Shown here piece by piece: positions 61,717 through 64,000 of a stretch of 64,000 nt of DNA. The notes under the pieces are model-generated. The model ran no database searches. It saw only the letters and a list, made by a program, of their open reading frames with translations, and was not told where the DNA came from. The stretch's first letter is position 1; every line of letters starts with the position of its first letter. The stretch comes from Candidatus Nitrososphaera evergladensis SR1 (GTDB taxonomy: Archaea; Thermoproteota; Nitrososphaeria; Nitrososphaerales; Nitrososphaeraceae). Both the position numbers and the translations under genes were made by a program. The stretch is from contig NZ_CP007174.1 of NCBI RefSeq assembly GCF_000730285.1, forward strand, positions 2,890,374 through 2,954,373, written 5' to 3'.

Positions 61717-63048
61717 ATGAGTGCCCGTAAAGCCTACAGCGAAGTCCTTAGCCTGATGCGCGAGCATCACAAGTGGTTCAACAGGTCTATTCCGCTTATT
61801 GCAAGCGAGAACATCCCAAGCCCCGCCGTGAGGGAGGCCATAATATCTGACTTTGGCAACCGCTACGCTGAAGGCTGGCCCGGCGAGCGCGTTTATGCAG
61901 GATGCGTATACATCGACCAGGTCGAGATGATTTGCAACGAATTGGCAAGAAAGGTGTTCAGGGCAGAGTTTGCCGACTGCCGCGCGACTTCGGGCGTCGT
62001 TGCAAACCTTGCGATTTACGCAGCGTTTTCAAGTCCGGGCGACTGGATGATGGCAGCGTCCATACCTTCGGGAGGCCATATTTCGCACGGCAAGAAGGAA
62101 CACGCAGGGACCGCCGGCCTGGTGCACGGCCTCAACATCGAGCACTACCCGTTTTCAAAAGAAGAGATGACGATCGACGTCGACGCCACAAAGAAAAAGA
62201 TAGAGGAAATGGCCCGCGACGGCAGGGCGCCGAGGATGGGCATGTTTGGCGGTTCATTGTTTTTGTTCCCGCACCCGGTAAAAGAGCTTGCAGGTTTCAT
62301 GCACGACCACGGCATGTACATAAACTATGATGGCGCGCACGTGGCAGGGCTTATCGCCGGAGGCGAGTTCCAGGACCCGCTGCAGGAAGGCGCCGACTCG
62401 ATGACGATGAGCTCGCACAAAACGCTGTGGGGTCCGCAGGGCGGCATCATCGTGTCGTACGAAAAGCACGCAGAGGCAATAAAGAAGGGGATATTCCCGG
62501 GCAACACGTCAAGCCATCACCTGCACCACGTCGCAGGCAAGGCCATTGCGCTTGCCGAGTCATTGCAGTTTGGCAAGCAGTATGCAAAGCAGGTCATCAA
62601 GAACGCAAAAGCGCTTGCAGAGGCGCTTGCAGGGTACGGCTTTGGCGTGCTTGGGGAGAAGAGGGGCTACACTATGTCGCACCAGATAGCAGTCGACGTG
62701 ACAAAGTTTGGCGACGGAGGCACGATTGAAAAAGACCTTGAAAAGGCAGGCATAATCCTCAACAGGCAGCTTTTGCCAGGCGACATCAAGGCAGGCAGGC
62801 ACTACATGCATCCCGGAGGAGTCAGGATAGGCGTGCCGGAAGTGACTAGGCTTGGCATGAAGGCCGGCGAGATGAAGGATATTGCGAAATTCATCAAGCG
62901 CGTAGTTGTTGACAAGGAGGACACGAAGAAGGTCAACAAAGACGTCGCGTCGTTCCGCAAGGAATTCCAGAAGGTGCAGTACGCGTTTGACAACGCGGTG
63001 GGCGCCTACGAGTACATCAGCCTAGTAAGCGGCGGCAAGCGCAAGTAG
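61717..63048 (+). CDS. glyA: Serine hydroxymethyltransferase
   Basis: From the ATG at 61717 the 443-residue protein is an archaeal-type SHMT. It has PLIASENIPSPAVREAI at the start, YDGAHVAGLIAGGEFQDPL (with PLP-interacting Asp) and the PLP lysine in MSSHKTLWGPQGGII (near 236-250). PGNTSSHHLHHVAGKAIAL follows. It interconverts serine and glycine with a tetrahydropterin cofactor. The extra N-terminal frame from 61663 overlaps the deacetylase gene and is not conserved. A hairpin follows the stop. Confidence 0.94.
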   Translation: MSARKAYSEVLSLMREHHKWFNRSIPLIASENIPSPAVREAIISDFGNRYAEGWPGERVYAGCVYIDQVEMICNELARKVFRAEFADCRATSGVVANLAIYAAFSSPGDWMMAASIPSGGHISHGKKEHAGTAGLVHGLNIEHYPFSKEEMTIDVDATKKKIEEMARDGRAPRMGMFGGSLFLFPHPVKELAGFMHDHGMYINYDGAHVAGLIAGGEFQDPLQEGADSMTMSSHKTLWGPQGGIIVSYEKHAEAIKKGIFPGNTSSHHLHHVAGKAIALAESLQFGKQYAKQVIKNAKALAEALAGYGFGVLGEKRGYTMSHQIAVDVTKFGDGGTIEKDLEKAGIILNRQLLPGDIKAGRHYMHPGGVRIGVPEVTRLGMKAGEMKDIAKFIKRVVVDKEDTKKVNKDVASFRKEFQKVQYAFDNAVGAYEYISLVSGGKRK

Positions 63049-63072
63049 CTAGAGGAAGAGGGGAGGGGCGTG

Positions 63073-63092
63073 TTTCCAGTGGAAACTGGAAG
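63073..63092 (+). terminator. Hairpin after glyA
   Basis: TTCCAGTGGAAACTGGAA forms a 7-base stem with a 4-base loop, followed after some bases by a T-rich stretch (TTAGTTCTTTTATA). It ends about 25 bases after the glyA stop. Probable terminator. Confidence 0.5.
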
Positions 63093-63168
63093 CGCACAAT
63101 TAGTTCTTTTATAGCTGATGCAACCGGTTGAACGCACAAAGGGGCAGAAAAGGCTCTGAAAGAGCTCC

Positions 63169-63339
63169 TTAATCAGATTTCCTGTTTATTATCGCTTTCT
63201 GGGCAGAGCTCCACTTGGAATTGTCTGTTTTCTTTACCCAGTCAGCGTACTTGTCCAGAAATTCCAGTCTCTCCCTGAAGTTTTCTTCCTTCAACTTTTC
63301 AAGCTCTTTGAGGTTTATTTCAGGGAGCTTCTTTTTCAT
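63169..63339 (-). CDS. Small charged protein paired with a nucleotidyltransferase (56 aa)
   Basis: The frame reads MKKKLPEINLKELEKLKEEN, FRERLEFLDKYADWVKKTDN and ends in KAIINRKSD. It is strongly charged and helical. Its start overlaps the stop of the nucleotidyltransferase gene by four bases (ATGA), so the two are translationally coupled. Small, charged partners of such enzymes are often their antitoxins. Here it follows rather than precedes the enzyme gene. Confidence 0.6.
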   Translation of the reverse strand: MKKKLPEINLKELEKLKEENFRERLEFLDKYADWVKKTDNSKWSSAQKAIINRKSD

Positions 63340-63935
63340 TGCAGGTACTTGTTGAACGCGCCTTCCTTATCAAGTTTTTTCAGGAAGTATTTGAGCAGCT
63401 CTTGGTCCAGCTTCTCCTTGAACAGCCTGTAGAGGTATCGGGCATCCTCTATGTCCTTCTCGCTCGCAAGAAATAGCTTGTAAGGTATCTGAAGCTCCAC
63501 TGGAGAAATCCTGATCGCTCGCCTGTTCAAAAGAACCTCCATACCATTACCCAGAACCCAGCTTTCAAGTCTCACTTTTGGAAACTTGAATTCCATGTTG
63601 GGTATTACCTCCCCCGTTCGGGAGAACCTCAGCGCTGCGCGCGCCGCCAGGTATTTCCTGTATGCATTTTCAGGGTCATCGGTTGTTATGCAGTCAAAGC
63701 CTTTCGAGATCTCTTTCCATAGGGCCAGGAATTTTTTCTTGGAAATTTTTTCCACTATCAGGTCTATATCTTCCGAAGATCTGCTTCTTCCAAAGAGTAT
63801 GGAAACGTAACCGGAAACCAGCACATAGTTTACCTTGTTCCTGTCAAGAATCTTGACGAAATCCAGAACCAGCTTGTCCAGATCATTCAGCTCTTTGTTG
63901 AGCTTTATCTTGCCCCCGGACATGCCGATTTTCAT
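63336..63935 (-). CDS. Nucleotidyltransferase-fold protein (AbiEii/MNT-like), putative toxin
   Basis: The 199-residue protein has the nucleotidyltransferase signature VLVSGYVSILFGRSRSSEDI, then DLIVEK (near 38-63): a Gly-Ser-like turn and the paired Asp motif SEDIDL. ESWVLGNGMEVLLNRR and ASEKDIEDARYLYRLFKEKL follow. Such proteins serve in toxin-antitoxin pairs or modify RNA. It is coupled to a small charged protein. ATG at 63935 or 63923 may be the start. Confidence 0.75.
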   Translation of the reverse strand: MKIGMSGGKIKLNKELNDLDKLVLDFVKILDRNKVNYVLVSGYVSILFGRSRSSEDIDLIVEKISKKKFLALWKEISKGFDCITTDDPENAYRKYLAARAALRFSRTGEVIPNMEFKFPKVRLESWVLGNGMEVLLNRRAIRISPVELQIPYKLFLASEKDIEDARYLYRLFKEKLDQELLKYFLKKLDKEGAFNKYLQ

Positions 63936-64000
63936 AATCCTACTACCTACCAGGCGTGCATATTAACCTGACCGAATTTTTACTTCTTTTATCCCGCAGC
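63936..64000. promoter_or_regulatory. Promoter region of the nucleotidyltransferase pair
   Basis: The minus strand has an AT-rich box (AATATGCACG, near 63956-63965) about 25-30 bases before the ATG at 63935. The window ends shortly after. Confidence 0.3.

Noticed and set aside
1..64000. CRISPR arrays, insertion sequences, rRNA
   Set aside because: No regularly spaced repeats, transposase motifs or conserved rRNA segments were found on reading both strands; short degenerate remnants could have been missed.

Overview
The window looks like chromosomal DNA of a soil-type ammonia-oxidising thaumarchaeon of the Nitrososphaera kind. This is inferred from several cupredoxins, YVTN propellers, small zinc-ribbon and winged-helix proteins, archaeal TATA boxes about 25-30 nt upstream of start codons (many apparently leaderless), and an archaeal riboflavin pathway starting with GTP cyclohydrolase III. 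No rRNA, tRNA, CRISPR array or intact insertion sequence was seen.

Two parts differ in character. Positions 1 to about 46,000 are looser and AT-richer. They hold paralog families: two Kef-type antiporters, two prohibitin-like SPFH proteins, two PepSY-like proteins, two DUF202 proteins, at least six universal stress protein (Usp) loci, and several zinc-ribbon pairs. Many genes here are broken by single-base frameshifts, truncations or an in-frame stop. Transport and envelope functions dominate: a pentameric ligand-gated ion channel, TerC, an SLC13-type anion transporter, an SPFH-NfeD pair, and a DUF2182/DUF1326 pair. From 26.9 to 39.7 kb lies a copper-flavoured group (cupredoxins, a YVTN propeller, two tiny Cys/His proteins, an aminotransferase fused to half a cupredoxin, a Usp). 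Several of its genes share an upstream motif of the form ATTGCACTGCATT, which looks like a regulon. Two unrecognised genes (41.9-44.9 kb), GC-rich like the core part, are flanked by copies of a short repeat that also covers the start of a cupredoxin-fold gene lacking copper ligands.

Positions 46,000 to 64,000 are dense, GC-richer and undamaged: an inositol-phosphatase-like enzyme, a two-domain Lrp/AsnC regulator, an AhpD-like protein, a proline-to-glutamate pair (proline dehydrogenase and P5C dehydrogenase), an anchored cupredoxin, and a HerA-type ATPase with a coiled coil and a Cys-rich tail. Next come a riboflavin operon (riboflavin synthase, Cys-rich protein, ribB, ribH, arfA, amidohydrolase, arfC), a histone-deacetylase-family enzyme, serine hydroxymethyltransferase, and a small-protein/nucleotidyltransferase pair resembling a toxin-antitoxin module.

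The most interesting items are the shared copper-locus motif with its metallothionein-like mini-proteins; an amidohydrolase placed where archaeal riboflavin synthesis lacks known enzymes; the ion channel with an anion-channel-like pore sequence; the aminotransferase-cupredoxin chimera; and the unknown GC-rich gene pair.
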